Shown here piece by piece: positions 1-9,255 of a DNA stretch of 64,000 nt. Source of the DNA: Brevibacillus panacihumi W25. GTDB lineage: Bacteria > Bacillota > Bacilli > Brevibacillales > Brevibacillaceae. Position numbers and translations under genes: made by a program. The stretch covers positions 87,870-151,869 of the forward strand of contig NZ_KI629787.1 in assembly GCF_000503775.1 (NCBI RefSeq). Direction: 5' to 3'. The first letter of the stretch is position 1. Each line of letters begins with the position of its first letter. The notes under the pieces were generated by a model. It was given only the letters and a program-made list of their open reading frames with translations, did no database searches and was not told the origin of the DNA.

Positions 1-1
1 T

Positions 2-349
2 TATGTCATTGTCGCCATTTTTTTGATTCTTGGTGTGTTGTTGCCCGTGGCTACTGTAAGTATCGTTGGTCCGCTGTTACGCCCGAAAAAACCAACTGCA
101 GAAAAGCAAACAACTTATGAAAGCGGTAACATTCCAGTTGGTGACAGTTGGGTACGTTTCAACGTAAAGTATTACATCTTCGCCCTGATGTTCGTTATTT
201 TTGATGTAGAGACGCTCTTTCTCTATCCGTGGGCAGTCGCGTACAAGGAGTTAGGCCTGTTCGCGCTGGTGGAGATGGCGATCTTTATCACCCTCCTGGT
301 AGTTGGATTGATTTACGCATGGAGAAAGAAGGTGCTGGAATGGAACTAG
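2..349 (+). CDS. nuoA: NADH-quinone oxidoreductase subunit A (NuoA), 5' end outside window
   Basis: Small membrane subunit of respiratory complex I at the junction of membrane and peripheral arms. The frame is already open at base 2 and reads hydrophobic residues, so the true start lies upstream; the first in-frame start codon visible, TTG at 23, falls inside the first membrane helix. Three membrane segments are visible. The family loop with [10 protein letters not shown] (the usual Cys is replaced by Asn after SG) and [11 protein letters not shown], followed by [12 protein letters not shown], identify NuoA. The stop overlaps the nuoB start by 10 bases, so the genes are translationally coupled. 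First visible gene of an 11-gene nuo operon. Confidence 0.95.
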   Translation, partial: YVIVAIFLILGVLLPVATVSIVGPLLRPKKPTAEKQTTYESGNIPVGDSWVRFNVKYYIFALMFVIFDVETLFLYPWAVAYKELGLFALVEMAIFITLLVVGLIYAWRKKVLEWN

Positions 350-858
350 ATCTGACGAGCATTGCGCCTGAACTGCAAGAAGAGTTGAATCGAAATGTAA
401 TGTTTACAACACTGGAAACGGTAAAGGGTTGGGTGCGAAGCAATTCGCTCTGGCCTTTAACTTTTGGTTTGGCTTGTTGCGCGATTGAGATGATGGGAGC
501 TGGCGGTGCGCGTTATGACCTGGACCGTTTTGGCGTCATTTTCCGTGCATCTCCGCGCCAGTCCGATGTGATGATCGTGGCCGGTACGGTTACGAAGAAG
601 ATGGCTCCATTGCTGCGTAGATTGTATGATCAAATGCCCGAGCCCAAGTGGGTTATTGCGATGGGCTCCTGTGCGACTGCCGGAGGGCCTTATGTGCGCT
701 CCTACAGTGTGGTGAAAGGCGTAGATCAGGTTGTTCCCGTAGATGTCTACATCCCAGGGTGCCCACCGAATCCGGCCGCTTTAATTTATGGAATAAACAA
801 ACTGCAAGAAAAAATTCGCTATGAAGCGAAGACTGGAAAGCAGGTGACCAGTCTATGA
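340..858 (+). CDS. nuoB: NADH-quinone oxidoreductase subunit B (NuoB)
   Basis: Peripheral complex I subunit that holds the terminal cluster N2 and passes electrons to quinone. The start at ATG 340 was chosen because it follows an AGAAGGTG ribosome-binding site and gives 172 residues, the usual length; longer upstream frames are shadow. The tandem-Cys motif [17 protein letters not shown] and PGCPPNP supply the four N2 ligands. It overlaps nuoA by 10 bases and nuoC by 4 (ATGA), indicating tight coupling within the operon. Confidence 0.96.
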   Translation: MELDLTSIAPELQEELNRNVMFTTLETVKGWVRSNSLWPLTFGLACCAIEMMGAGGARYDLDRFGVIFRASPRQSDVMIVAGTVTKKMAPLLRRLYDQMPEPKWVIAMGSCATAGGPYVRSYSVVKGVDQVVPVDVYIPGCPPNPAALIYGINKLQEKIRYEAKTGKQVTSL

Positions 859-2288
859 CGGACGAGAATCGCAAACCGACGCCGGAGGAAAAAGCGAAGG
901 CGGCCGCAGAAGCGATGGCAAAGGCAAAGGCCGCAAAAGAAGCAAAAGAGGCTGCGGCAAAAGCAGAAGCTGAAGTCGAAGCCCCTGCCCAAACTTCTGC
1001 CGATACTCCGTCTTCAAGCGAAAGCAAGTCCTTCTCCGAAATGACGCCGGAAGAAAAGGCAGCGGCGAAAAAAGCAGCAGCAGCGGAAGCGATTGCCAAG
1101 GCGAAAGCGGCGAAGGAGGCCGAGTCGCAGGCGGAAGCCCCGACCCCAGCCGCAAGCAAGCCCGTCTCTGAAATGACGCCGGAGGAAAAGGCAGCGGCGA
1201 AAAAAGCAGCAGCCGCCGAAGCGATTGCCAAGGCGAAAGCGGCGAAGGAGGCTGAGTCGCAGGCAGAAGCCCCGACCCCAGCCGCAAGCAAGCCCGTCTC
1301 TGAAATGACGCCGGAGGAAAAGGCGGCGGCGAAAAAAGCAGCAGCAGCCGAAGCGATTGCCAAGGCGAAAGCGGCGAAGGAAGCCGAGTCGCAGGCGGAA
1401 GCCCCGACTTCAGCCGCAAGCAAGCCCATTTCGGAAATGACACCGGAAGAAAAGGCAGCAGCGAAAAAAGCGGCGGCAGCCGAAGCACTCGCCAAAGCGA
1501 AAGCAGCGAAGGAAGCAAAAGAAGCCGCAGAGCAAGGTGCTGATGCTGCAGGTGGAGATGCCGAGACACAAGCAAAAGCGGCGGCAGCAGCCAAAGCGAA
1601 GGCAGCAGCCGCAGCCGCGGCAAAAGCAAAGGCAGCACGCGATGCCGCAGCGCAGGGCGGTGATAGCGGAGACGACGCTGACGCGAAGGCGAAAGCAGCA
1701 GCTGCAGCCAAGGCCAAAGCCGCAGCGGCGGCAGCAGCGAAAGCAAAGGCTGCCCAAGCTGGCGGTGCAGGCGCGGCAGAAGCTGATGAGAGTCAGCCAA
1801 AAGAGCCGTCTAAGAACCAGCCTTATCTGGATAAATACGTAGCACGCATCAAAGAGGCATTTGGCGCAGAAGTGATTGAAGCTTCTTATATTAATGAATT
1901 GGCCAAGGAAGTACCTACCTTGGTGATCCAAAATGAACGCTGGCACGACGTAGCCCTGTTCTTGAAGGAAGATGAACAGTTGGCCTTCGATTATCTTTCC
2001 GATTTGCACGGCGTCGATTACGAAGATCGACTTGAGGTCTATTATCACTTTTACTCTTATAAAAACCGTCAAAGTTTGGCAGTAAAAGTCAAAACAGGAC
2101 GAGAACAGTCAAGCGTCGCATCCGTCATGGATATTTGGAGCGGTGCCAACTGGAACGAACGGGAAACATACGATCTCTTGGGGATTTATTTCCCGGGACA
2201 TGGCGATTTGCGTCGGATATTGCTGCCTGATGACTGGGTAGGACATCCGCTGCGCAAGGATTACGTGCAATACGACGAGGAGGTGTAG
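855..2288 (+). CDS. nuoC: NADH-quinone oxidoreductase subunit C with long Ala/Lys/Glu-rich repeat extension
   Basis: Complex I 30-kDa subunit. Only about the last 155 residues (from about residue 320) are the conserved domain, with the signature [19 protein letters not shown] and LRRILLPDD. The first 315 or so residues are low-complexity Ala/Lys/Glu sequence with a 44-residue unit ([13 protein letters not shown]... ESQAEAP) repeated three times plus a partial fourth, then AKAKAAAAA runs. At 477 residues it is far longer than the roughly 150-200 of a plain NuoC. Alanine-rich NuoC extensions are known in bacilli, so the extension itself is not an error; the frame is open throughout and starts at the ATGA overlap with nuoB. 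The repeat probably forms long charged helices or is disordered; its role is unknown. Confidence 0.95.
   Translation: MTDENRKPTPEEKAKAAAEAMAKAKAAKEAKEAAAKAEAEVEAPAQTSADTPSSSESKSFSEMTPEEKAAAKKAAAAEAIAKAKAAKEAESQAEAPTPAASKPVSEMTPEEKAAAKKAAAAEAIAKAKAAKEAESQAEAPTPAASKPVSEMTPEEKAAAKKAAAAEAIAKAKAAKEAESQAEAPTSAASKPISEMTPEEKAAAKKAAAAEALAKAKAAKEAKEAAEQGADAAGGDAETQAKAAAAAKAKAAAAAAAKAKAARDAAAQGGDSGDDADAKAKAAAAAKAKAAAAAAAKAKAAQAGGAGAAEADESQPKEPSKNQPYLDKYVARIKEAFGAEVIEASYINELAKEVPTLVIQNERWHDVALFLKEDEQLAFDYLSDLHGVDYEDRLEVYYHFYSYKNRQSLAVKVKTGREQSSVASVMDIWSGANWNERETYDLLGIYFPGHGDLRRILLPDDWVGHPLRKDYVQYDEEV
1035..1514 (+). repeat. 132-bp in-frame tandem repeat inside nuoC
   Basis: Units begin at 1035, 1167, 1299 and 1431 (the ATGACNCC word recurs at 1041, 1173, 1305 and 1437, exactly 132 bp apart). 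The first three are nearly identical in DNA; the fourth diverges after about 84 bp. Each unit encodes 44 residues. Being a multiple of three, gain or loss of units keeps the nuoC frame. Confidence 0.95.
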
Positions 2289-2291
2289 CAG

Positions 2292-3440
2292 ATGAACCAG
2301 AACATCCTCACCACACATGCAGAGACCTCTTCCGAAACCGGCATTCGAACCGAAGAGATGCTCTTGAACGTCGGCCCTCAGCATCCCAGTACGCACGGCG
2401 TTTTTCGTTTGGTTGTCAAAATCGACGGGGAGACGATCAAGGAAGCCATCCCTGTCATGGGCTACCTCCACAGGGGTACAGAAAAACTGGCAGAGAATCT
2501 CACTTACACGCAAATCATCCCGTATACAGACCGGATGGACTACGTCTCAGCGATGACGAACAACTATGTATTGTGCCATGCTGTGGAAACCATGATGGGA
2601 TTGGAGATTCCCGAGCGTGCCCAGTATCTTCGCCTCATTGCCATGGAATTGAACCGCGTCGCCAGTCACCTGGTCTGGTGGGGCACGTTTTTGCTCGACT
2701 TGGGGGCGATGGGACCTTTCCTGTATGCCTTCCGCGATCGGGAGAAAATTCTCGATTTGTTCAATGAACTGTGTGGAGCACGCATGACGTTCAACTACAT
2801 GCGTATCGGCGGAGTGAAATGGGACGCCCCTGATGGTTGGATCGAAAAGGTCAAGGATTTCGTCGCCTACATGAAGAAAGAGCTTCCCAGCTACCATCAG
2901 CTAGTCACCGGGAATGAAATTTTTCTCAGCCGCATTAAGGGCATTGGCAAATTTGATCAAAAAACAGCACTCGACTACTCACTGTCCGGTGTTATGCTGC
3001 GCTCTACCGGTGTAAAATGGGATCTGCGCAAAGACGAGCCATACTGCATTTATGACCGTTTTGACTTTGACGTACCGACTGGGACGGATGGAGATTGCAC
3101 AACACGATACCATTTGCGGATGGAAGAGATCGTGCAGTCCTTGCGCATCCTGGAGCAGGCATTGGAGCAATTCCCGAGCGACGGGGAAGTCATCGGAAAA
3201 GTGCCGCGCGTCATTCGTCCGCCTGCTGGTGAGACCTACGTGCGAATCGAATCCCCACGCGGAGAAATCGGCTGCTACATCGCCAGCCAGGGCAAGGATA
3301 AGCCGTGGCGATTGAAGTTCCGCCGTCCATCCTTTACTAACCTGCAGATTCTGCCCAAACTGTTGGAGGGAGAAAGCATCTCCAACATGATTGCCATCCT
3401 GGGCAGCATCGACATCGTACTCGGGGAGGTTGACTGTTAA
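2292..3440 (+). CDS. nuoD: NADH-quinone oxidoreductase subunit D (NuoD)
   Basis: The 49-kDa Q-module subunit, which with NuoB forms the quinone pocket. Family landmarks: NVGPQHPSTHGVFR near the N-terminus (His-rich quinone-site loop), MGYLHRGTEKLAE, and the C-terminal SPRGEIGCYIASQGKDKPWR followed by FTNLQILPKLLEG. Length 382 residues is typical. ATG 2292 follows AGGAGGTG with good spacing. It overlaps nuoH by one base. Here nuoC and nuoD are separate genes, as is usual in firmicutes. Confidence 0.97.
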   Translation: MNQNILTTHAETSSETGIRTEEMLLNVGPQHPSTHGVFRLVVKIDGETIKEAIPVMGYLHRGTEKLAENLTYTQIIPYTDRMDYVSAMTNNYVLCHAVETMMGLEIPERAQYLRLIAMELNRVASHLVWWGTFLLDLGAMGPFLYAFRDREKILDLFNELCGARMTFNYMRIGGVKWDAPDGWIEKVKDFVAYMKKELPSYHQLVTGNEIFLSRIKGIGKFDQKTALDYSLSGVMLRSTGVKWDLRKDEPYCIYDRFDFDVPTGTDGDCTTRYHLRMEEIVQSLRILEQALEQFPSDGEVIGKVPRVIRPPAGETYVRIESPRGEIGCYIASQGKDKPWRLKFRRPSFTNLQILPKLLEGESISNMIAILGSIDIVLGEVDC

Positions 3441-4447
3441 TGAGCGAACTTTTGCAGCAGGCTCCCTCATTGGGGAATACGCTTTGGTTCATTCTGGCGG
3501 CAGTCGTCTTGCTGGTCATTTTGCTCGGCTTCGTCACCTACGCCATCTATTTTGAGCGCAAAGTAATCGGCTGGATGCAGCTGCGGATCGGTCCCAACCG
3601 AGTCGGCCCACTTGGCCTTTTGCAGACTGTAGCGGACGTAACCAAGCTCCTTATAAAAGAAGATACACGCCCCAAAAACGCGGACAGAGCCCTGTTTACC
3701 CTGGCTCCGATTCTGGCCTATGCACCTGCGTTCGGTGTGCTGGCGGTCATGCCTTTTACGGAGAGCATCCAATTCGCGGATCTGGGCATCGGGCTTCTCT
3801 ATTACATCGCGTTGTCGGGTATTACTGTTCTCGGTGTGATTACCGCAGGCTGGGCCTCGAATAACAAATACTCGCTGATCGGCGGCTTGCGTTCTGCAGC
3901 CCAGATGATCAGCTATGAAGTCCCGCTGGTCATGTCTGTTGTCGGGGTCGTATTGCTGACGGGCAGTATGAATCTGCGAGAGATCGTAGAGGCGCAGAGG
4001 GATTTGTGGAATATCATTCCGCAGTTTCTCGGGTTTGCCGTCTTTATTATCGCAGCGCAGGCTGAGCTGAACCGAACGCCATTCGACTTGCCGGAAGCAG
4101 AGTCTGAACTCGTCTCCGGCTATCACGTGGAATACTCCGGCTTCCGTTTCGCGATGTTCATGCTGGCGGAATACGTCTACATGTTCGGGATGGCAACGTT
4201 GATTACGGTCCTCTTTTTGGGCGGCTGGCTGCCGATTATTCCTGCATTGGACTTCATTCCGGGGATCGTCTGGTTCGTCTTGAAATTTTCGGCTTATGTC
4301 TTTCTCCAGTTTTGGTTGCGCGCCACGATGCCGCGGATGCGTGCCGATACACTGATGTCATTTGCCTGGAAAGTGCTGTTGCCAGTGGCGCTGGTGAATA
4401 TCTTGCTTACAGCCGTGATTGTCTCGTACCAGCAAGGGATGTTCTAA
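3440..4447 (+). CDS. nuoH: NADH-quinone oxidoreductase subunit H (NuoH)
   Basis: Membrane subunit linking the Q module to the proton-pumping arm. About eight membrane segments are visible. Diagnostic motifs: ERKVIGWMQLRIGPNRVGP, DVTKLLIKED, and the acidic loop AELNRTPFDLPEAESELVSGYHVEYSG. 335 residues. A 95-bp gap with no convincing gene separates it from nuoI; the other spacings in this operon are much tighter. Confidence 0.97.
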   Translation: MSELLQQAPSLGNTLWFILAAVVLLVILLGFVTYAIYFERKVIGWMQLRIGPNRVGPLGLLQTVADVTKLLIKEDTRPKNADRALFTLAPILAYAPAFGVLAVMPFTESIQFADLGIGLLYYIALSGITVLGVITAGWASNNKYSLIGGLRSAAQMISYEVPLVMSVVGVVLLTGSMNLREIVEAQRDLWNIIPQFLGFAVFIIAAQAELNRTPFDLPEAESELVSGYHVEYSGFRFAMFMLAEYVYMFGMATLITVLFLGGWLPIIPALDFIPGIVWFVLKFSAYVFLQFWLRATMPRMRADTLMSFAWKVLLPVALVNILLTAVIVSYQQGMF

Positions 4448-4542
4448 GAGGTGAGAGACAAGCGACATCGTCGTACCATATGCAGGCAACGCTCTGCTTG
4501 ATGGGGCACAGCCAAGTTCTCAAATCCTGAGGGGTGACATAC

Positions 4543-4956
4543 ATGCTAGGATTGGCCAAAGGCCTGGGGTATACCTTTAAGAAGCTGACGGAGAAAAAAG
4601 TAACCCATTTCTATCCCGATGTACCCTTCCCGATGCCGCCGCGCTTCCGTGGCATCCAGCACTTTTCCCCGGAAAAATGCATCGTCTGCAATCAATGCGC
4701 ACGTGTATGTCCGACAGAGTGCATCCAGCTGACAGGGAAGCCTCATCCGGACCCGGAGAAGAAAGGGAAGATTATCGACACCTACGATATCAATTTCGAG
4801 ATTTGCATTTTGTGCGATTTGTGCACAGAGGTTTGTCCGACAGAAGCGATTGTCATGACGAATAATTTCGAGCTGGCAGCCTATAGCAGGGATGAGTTGT
4901 ACAAGGACCTGAAATGGCTGGACGACAACAATACCAACGTCAGGGAGGAGAACTAA
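4543..4956 (+). CDS. nuoI: NADH-quinone oxidoreductase subunit I (NuoI), 2x[4Fe-4S] ferredoxin-like
   Basis: Peripheral subunit carrying two [4Fe-4S] clusters (N6a and N6b). Two four-Cys motifs are present: CIVCNQCARVCP and CILCDLCTEVCP. ATG 4543 is preferred over the in-frame GTG at 4534 because the GAGGGGTGA ribosome-binding site sits just upstream of it; this gives 137 residues. As nuoE, nuoF and nuoG are absent, NuoI is a plausible electron entry point (inference: from ferredoxin or an unknown donor). The stop TAA abuts the nuoJ ATG. Confidence 0.96.
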   Translation: MLGLAKGLGYTFKKLTEKKVTHFYPDVPFPMPPRFRGIQHFSPEKCIVCNQCARVCPTECIQLTGKPHPDPEKKGKIIDTYDINFEICILCDLCTEVCPTEAIVMTNNFELAAYSRDELYKDLKWLDDNNTNVREEN

Positions 4957-5469
4957 ATGAGCGGCGAATTTATAGCCTTTTTTATCCTTTCTCTGCTGAC
5001 GATTGGCGGCGCTGTGTTTATGATCAGCTTTACCCGTGTAGTTCACATGGTCATTTCACTCGGAATCACCTTTATCAGCATCGCTGGCCATTTTGTTCTG
5101 CTTGGCGCTGAGTTCGTCGGTGTATCGCAAATCCTCGTATATTCGGGTGCGATCTCGATTCTGATGCTCTTTGGAATCATGTTGACCAAGCACGATGCCA
5201 ATGACGAAGGGACAGGGAACACGTGGAAAAATCGTTTTGTCCTCGTGTTTGTGGCCGCTTTGTTCGGTCTGCTTTTCTGGGGCATCCAAAATGCGCCGTG
5301 GCAAGCGCCGGCACAACAGGCAGCCGAGCAGTCGATGAACAATGCCAAGGAGATCGGGATTGAAGTATTCACCAAGTACGTGATTCCGTTCGAATTATTG
5401 TCTGTGCTGCTGTTGGTTTGTCTGGTCGGAGCGATCATCATGGCGAAAAAGGAGGGGGATCAGCAATGA
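4957..5469 (+). CDS. nuoJ: NADH-quinone oxidoreductase subunit J (NuoJ)
   Basis: Membrane-arm subunit with five predicted helices in 170 residues. [20 protein letters not shown] and [20 protein letters not shown] are the conserved helices, the second containing the pi-bulge segment [12 protein letters not shown]. It begins directly after the nuoI stop, and its stop overlaps the nuoK start (ATGATG). Confidence 0.95.
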   Translation: MSGEFIAFFILSLLTIGGAVFMISFTRVVHMVISLGITFISIAGHFVLLGAEFVGVSQILVYSGAISILMLFGIMLTKHDANDEGTGNTWKNRFVLVFVAALFGLLFWGIQNAPWQAPAQQAAEQSMNNAKEIGIEVFTKYVIPFELLSVLLLVCLVGAIIMAKKEGDQQ

Positions 5470-5777
5470 TGGTGAGCATTTCCTCCTATTTGATGGTGGC
5501 GTTGATCCTGTTCTGCGTGGGCCTGTACGGAGCTCTGACAAAACGCAATGCCGTGATCGTACTGATTTCGATTGAATTGATGCTGAATGCCGTGAATATC
5601 AATCTGGTGGCTTTCTCCAAGTTCGGATTGCATCCCGGGGTGACAGGCCAGATCTTTACCTTGTTTACCATGACCGTTGCCGCAGCGGAAGTGGCGGTCG
5701 GTCTGGCGATCCTGATCGCCTTGTACCGGAACAAGGAAACGGTCAACGTAGATGAGATGGACCAGATGAAACGATAA
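5466..5777 (+). CDS. nuoK: NADH-quinone oxidoreductase subunit K (NuoK)
   Basis: Small three-helix antiporter-like membrane subunit (MnhC/MrpC relative). ATG 5466 follows AAGGAGGGGGAT and gives 103 residues, the normal NuoK size. The two helix glutamates are in the family segments [16 protein letters not shown] and [18 protein letters not shown]. It overlaps the nuoJ stop. Confidence 0.95.
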   Translation: MMVSISSYLMVALILFCVGLYGALTKRNAVIVLISIELMLNAVNINLVAFSKFGLHPGVTGQIFTLFTMTVAAAEVAVGLAILIALYRNKETVNVDEMDQMKR

Positions 5778-5804
5778 GATGGAGACCTGATAAGGAGGAC
5801 AAAG

Positions 5805-7727
5805 ATGGATACTCTATTGCATTACGCCTGGCTCATCCCTCTGTTTCCGCTTCTTGCTTTCATCGTGATCGTTTCATTTGGTCGCCAACTGAAAGAAGGG
5901 GCAGCCCTGGTCGGCATTTTGCTGACGGGGATCTCATTCGGGATAGCGCTGTTGACGTTTTGGGAGAGATTCCAGGACGGGGCATCTAACTTCAAATTCA
6001 ACGTAAGCTGGCTGCAGGTCGGAGACATCGTGATCAGCATGGGATTCGAAGTCAATCAACTGAATGCCATGATGCTCGTGATCGTGACGCTGGTGAGCCT
6101 GTTGGTGCAAATCTACTCCAAAGGCTACATGCAAGGGGACGAACGCTTCCCTGTGTTCTACCAGTATCTGGCCCTGTTTACCTTTTCCATGCTCGGGCTG
6201 GTGCTTTCGCCCAATCTGCTGCAGGTATACATTTTCTGGGAACTGGTCGGAGTCTGCTCCTTTTTGCTGGTGGGTTACTACTATTTCAAAAAGGAAGCGA
6301 AGGCAGCGGCAAAAAAGGCTTTCATCGTCACCCGCATTGGAGACCTGGGCCTTTTCATCGCAATCTGTCTGTTATTCTGGTGGACAGGAAGCTTTGAATA
6401 CACGCAAATCTTTGACAGTGTCGCACTCGGCAAGCTCGAACCCTGGATGATTACGCTGGCAGCGATTTTGATCTTCGTCGGAGCTGTCGGAAAATCAGGT
6501 CAATTTCCGCTCCACACCTGGTTGCCAGACGCGATGGAAGGTCCGACACCGGTATCTGCTCTGATCCACGCGGCGACGATGGTCGCTGCCGGGGTGTATC
6601 TTGTCGCGGCTACGTATCCGCTGTTCATCGCCTCGGATACCGCGTTGACGGTAGTCGCGTACGTCGGCGGGTTTACCGCGATTTTTGCTGCATCGATCGG
6701 TCTGACCCAGACGGATATCAAACGGGTTTTGGCTTATTCGACGGTAAGTCAGCTCGGGTATATGATGCTGGCTCTGGGGGTTGCTGGAGCAGCAGGCTAT
6801 GTAGCAGGCTCTTTCCATCTGATGACCCACGCTTTCTTTAAAGCGTTGCTCTTCCTGGGAGCAGGAAGCGTCATCCATGCGGTACATACGCAGAATGTGT
6901 TTGAGATGGGCGGCTTATGGAAGAAGATGCCAATCACAGCTTTAACCTTCTTGATTGGCTGCCTGGCGATCGCCGGTATCTTTCCGTTTGCGGGCTTCTG
7001 GTCCAAAGAGGCGATCCTTGGCGCGGTCTATGGCGCGCATCGCTTCGATCTTTTGTTCATCGCGCTGCTGGCGGCATTTTTCACGGCTTTCTATATGTTC
7101 CGTCTGTTCTTCCTGACCTTCGCGGGGGAAGCGCGGGGAAAACATCAGCCGCATGAATCGCCAGCTGTAATGACCGGGCCTTTGCTCATTCTCGCGCTGC
7201 TGGCGATTGTCGCAGGCTTTATCAACACCCCGTACGCACCGCTCTTATCGGATTGGCTGCTCGCCTCCGATACCGGGAATGCGATCAGCCACATCTTTGG
7301 AGATGAGGTAGCGCACGCCGCTTCCTGGCTGCAAGTGGTTGCTCTGCTGATTTCCGTACTGGGCATCGTGCTGGCTTATCTGATGTACGTCAAGAAAAAA
7401 ATCCCGGCAGATACGATCCCGGAGACCTTGCCGTGGCTGTATCAGCTATCCTATCGCAAGTATTACGTAGATGAGCTTTATCATGCAGTGATTGTTCGTC
7501 CGCTCGGATGGATTGGCTTCATCCTGAACGCTTTTGACAAGTACGTCGTCGATGGACTGGTGGGACTGACAGCCAAAATCACGAACGGAATCGGCGCTCT
7601 CCACACGAAAGCGCAAAACGGACAGATTCAATCATATGGAACAATGGTGTTGTTTGGCCTTCTGGTGCTGATCATCGCCATCAGCTTGACGGTACAAGGG
7701 GGTGGGTTCTTTGGATCAGGTCAATAA
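5805..7727 (+). CDS. nuoL: NADH-quinone oxidoreductase subunit L (NuoL)
   Basis: Distal proton-pumping subunit, related to Mrp antiporters; 640 residues with about 15-16 helices and a C-terminal lateral-helix region. Characteristic stretches: FWELVGVCSFLLVGYYY, GKSGQFPLHTWLPDAMEGPTPVSALIHAATMV and the key-lysine helix YSTVSQLGYMMLALG. ATG 5805 has an AAGGAGGA site. The 3' end overlaps the nuoM start region. Confidence 0.97.
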   Translation: MDTLLHYAWLIPLFPLLAFIVIVSFGRQLKEGAALVGILLTGISFGIALLTFWERFQDGASNFKFNVSWLQVGDIVISMGFEVNQLNAMMLVIVTLVSLLVQIYSKGYMQGDERFPVFYQYLALFTFSMLGLVLSPNLLQVYIFWELVGVCSFLLVGYYYFKKEAKAAAKKAFIVTRIGDLGLFIAICLLFWWTGSFEYTQIFDSVALGKLEPWMITLAAILIFVGAVGKSGQFPLHTWLPDAMEGPTPVSALIHAATMVAAGVYLVAATYPLFIASDTALTVVAYVGGFTAIFAASIGLTQTDIKRVLAYSTVSQLGYMMLALGVAGAAGYVAGSFHLMTHAFFKALLFLGAGSVIHAVHTQNVFEMGGLWKKMPITALTFLIGCLAIAGIFPFAGFWSKEAILGAVYGAHRFDLLFIALLAAFFTAFYMFRLFFLTFAGEARGKHQPHESPAVMTGPLLILALLAIVAGFINTPYAPLLSDWLLASDTGNAISHIFGDEVAHAASWLQVVALLISVLGIVLAYLMYVKKKIPADTIPETLPWLYQLSYRKYYVDELYHAVIVRPLGWIGFILNAFDKYVVDGLVGLTAKITNGIGALHTKAQNGQIQSYGTMVLFGLLVLIIAISLTVQGGGFFGSGQ

Positions 7728-9252
7728 TCTCCTCTTGTCATCGCTTGTCTTTTCACCTGTACTGGCGATCCTGATTCTGGCGTTCATTCCGAATCACCAG
7801 GGAGGAGCGATCAAAAAAGTGGGGGTCCTGGGCACCTTGCTCCCGCTGATCTTGTCGCTGTTTTTGTTCGCCTCTTTCAATTACGGGTCGGCCAATCTGC
7901 AATTTGTAGAAAAGCATGACTGGATTTCTATTCCGATCTCCCAGGATCCAGCTGGAAGTGTCTACTCACTGGAGATCAATTATGAGCTCGGGGTAGACGG
8001 TATCTCGATGCCGTTGCTCGTACTGACGGCGATTATCGGTGTGCTAGCTGCTGTGGCTTCTTGGCAGGTCAAGAAACGGTTAAAAGAATTTTTCATCCTG
8101 TTCCATGTGCTCTTCATTGGGATGTTGGGAGTTTTTGCTGCAGACAACCTCTTTCTGTTCTTCATATTCTTCGAGATGACTCTCGTGCCGATGTTCTTCT
8201 TGGTCGGAATTTGGGGATATGGGGAAAGGGAAAAAGCGGCGAACAAATTCTTGCTCTACAACGGAATCGGCTCCGGCATCATGCTGCTGGCCTTTATCGT
8301 CATCTATCTCGTGACACAGACGATGAATATGGAGCAGATCGCAACCATCTTCTCGACACCACAGCATCCGATCGCGTCGGCTCTCTCGCCAGCTCTGCGC
8401 TATGGACTGTTTTTGGCCTTGTTCATTGCATTTGCGATCAAGCTGCCAGTCTTTCCGTTCCATACCTGGATGCTGAAGGTCCACGTGCAAGCGCCGCCGT
8501 CCATCGTCATGATCCACTCCGGTATTTTGCTGAAGATGGGGGCATACGGCGTATTGCGGATGGGAATCGGATTCTTCCCTGAACAGGCGTACCAGTTCTC
8601 CACTTGGCTGGCGGTGCTGGGGATTATCAACATCCTGTACGGAGCTGTGCTCGCGTTTGTCCAAAAGGATTTGAAAATGGTCCTGGCTTACTCCAGTATC
8701 AGCCATATGGGGATTGTCCTGCTCGGATTGGCGGCGATGAACACGATCGGCTTCCAAGGAGCGATGTTCCAGATCGTCTCGCATGGCTTTATCTCCGCGC
8801 TGCTCTTCTTCCTGATCGGCGTCATCTGGGATCGCACACAAACCTCCATGATCGATGAATTGGGCGGTTTGGCGAAATCGATGCCATTTGTCAGCGGCAT
8901 TTTGCTGGCCGGCGGGATGGCGTCGTTGGGCTTGCCGGGGATGTCTGGCTTTATCAGCGAATTCTTTGCCTTTTTGGGCTTGTTCGGCAGTCTTCCTGTC
9001 CTGGCGGCAGTGGGGGCGTTGGGTATCGTCTTGACGGCAGTCTACCTGCTGCGGGCGATTCTGCGTACGACTTTCGGACCGACACCGGACCGTTTTGCTC
9101 GACTCGCAGACGCACAGCCGATGGAAGTCATCCCGATGATTGTCCTGCTCGGGTTTATCATTCTGATCGGGGTGTATCCGGCTATTTTGGGAAATCCGCT
9201 CCAGCAGACCTTGAAAACAATCGTACCCATCGTGACGGGAATAGGAGGGTAA
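7711..9252 (+). CDS. nuoM: NADH-quinone oxidoreductase subunit M (NuoM)
   Basis: Proton-pumping antiporter-like subunit, 513 residues, about 14 helices. Markers: FFIFFEMTLVPMFFLVGIWG, KLPVFPFHTWMLKVHVQAPPS and VLAYSSISHMGIVLLGL. The start is probably TTG 7711, which follows a GGGGGTG ribosome-binding site; an in-frame GTG at 7702 lies within that site. It overlaps nuoL by 17 bases. Confidence 0.95.
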   Translation: MDQVNNLLLSSLVFSPVLAILILAFIPNHQGGAIKKVGVLGTLLPLILSLFLFASFNYGSANLQFVEKHDWISIPISQDPAGSVYSLEINYELGVDGISMPLLVLTAIIGVLAAVASWQVKKRLKEFFILFHVLFIGMLGVFAADNLFLFFIFFEMTLVPMFFLVGIWGYGEREKAANKFLLYNGIGSGIMLLAFIVIYLVTQTMNMEQIATIFSTPQHPIASALSPALRYGLFLALFIAFAIKLPVFPFHTWMLKVHVQAPPSIVMIHSGILLKMGAYGVLRMGIGFFPEQAYQFSTWLAVLGIINILYGAVLAFVQKDLKMVLAYSSISHMGIVLLGLAAMNTIGFQGAMFQIVSHGFISALLFFLIGVIWDRTQTSMIDELGGLAKSMPFVSGILLAGGMASLGLPGMSGFISEFFAFLGLFGSLPVLAAVGALGIVLTAVYLLRAILRTTFGPTPDRFARLADAQPMEVIPMIVLLGFIILIGVYPAILGNPLQQTLKTIVPIVTGIGG

Positions 9253-9255
9253 GCC

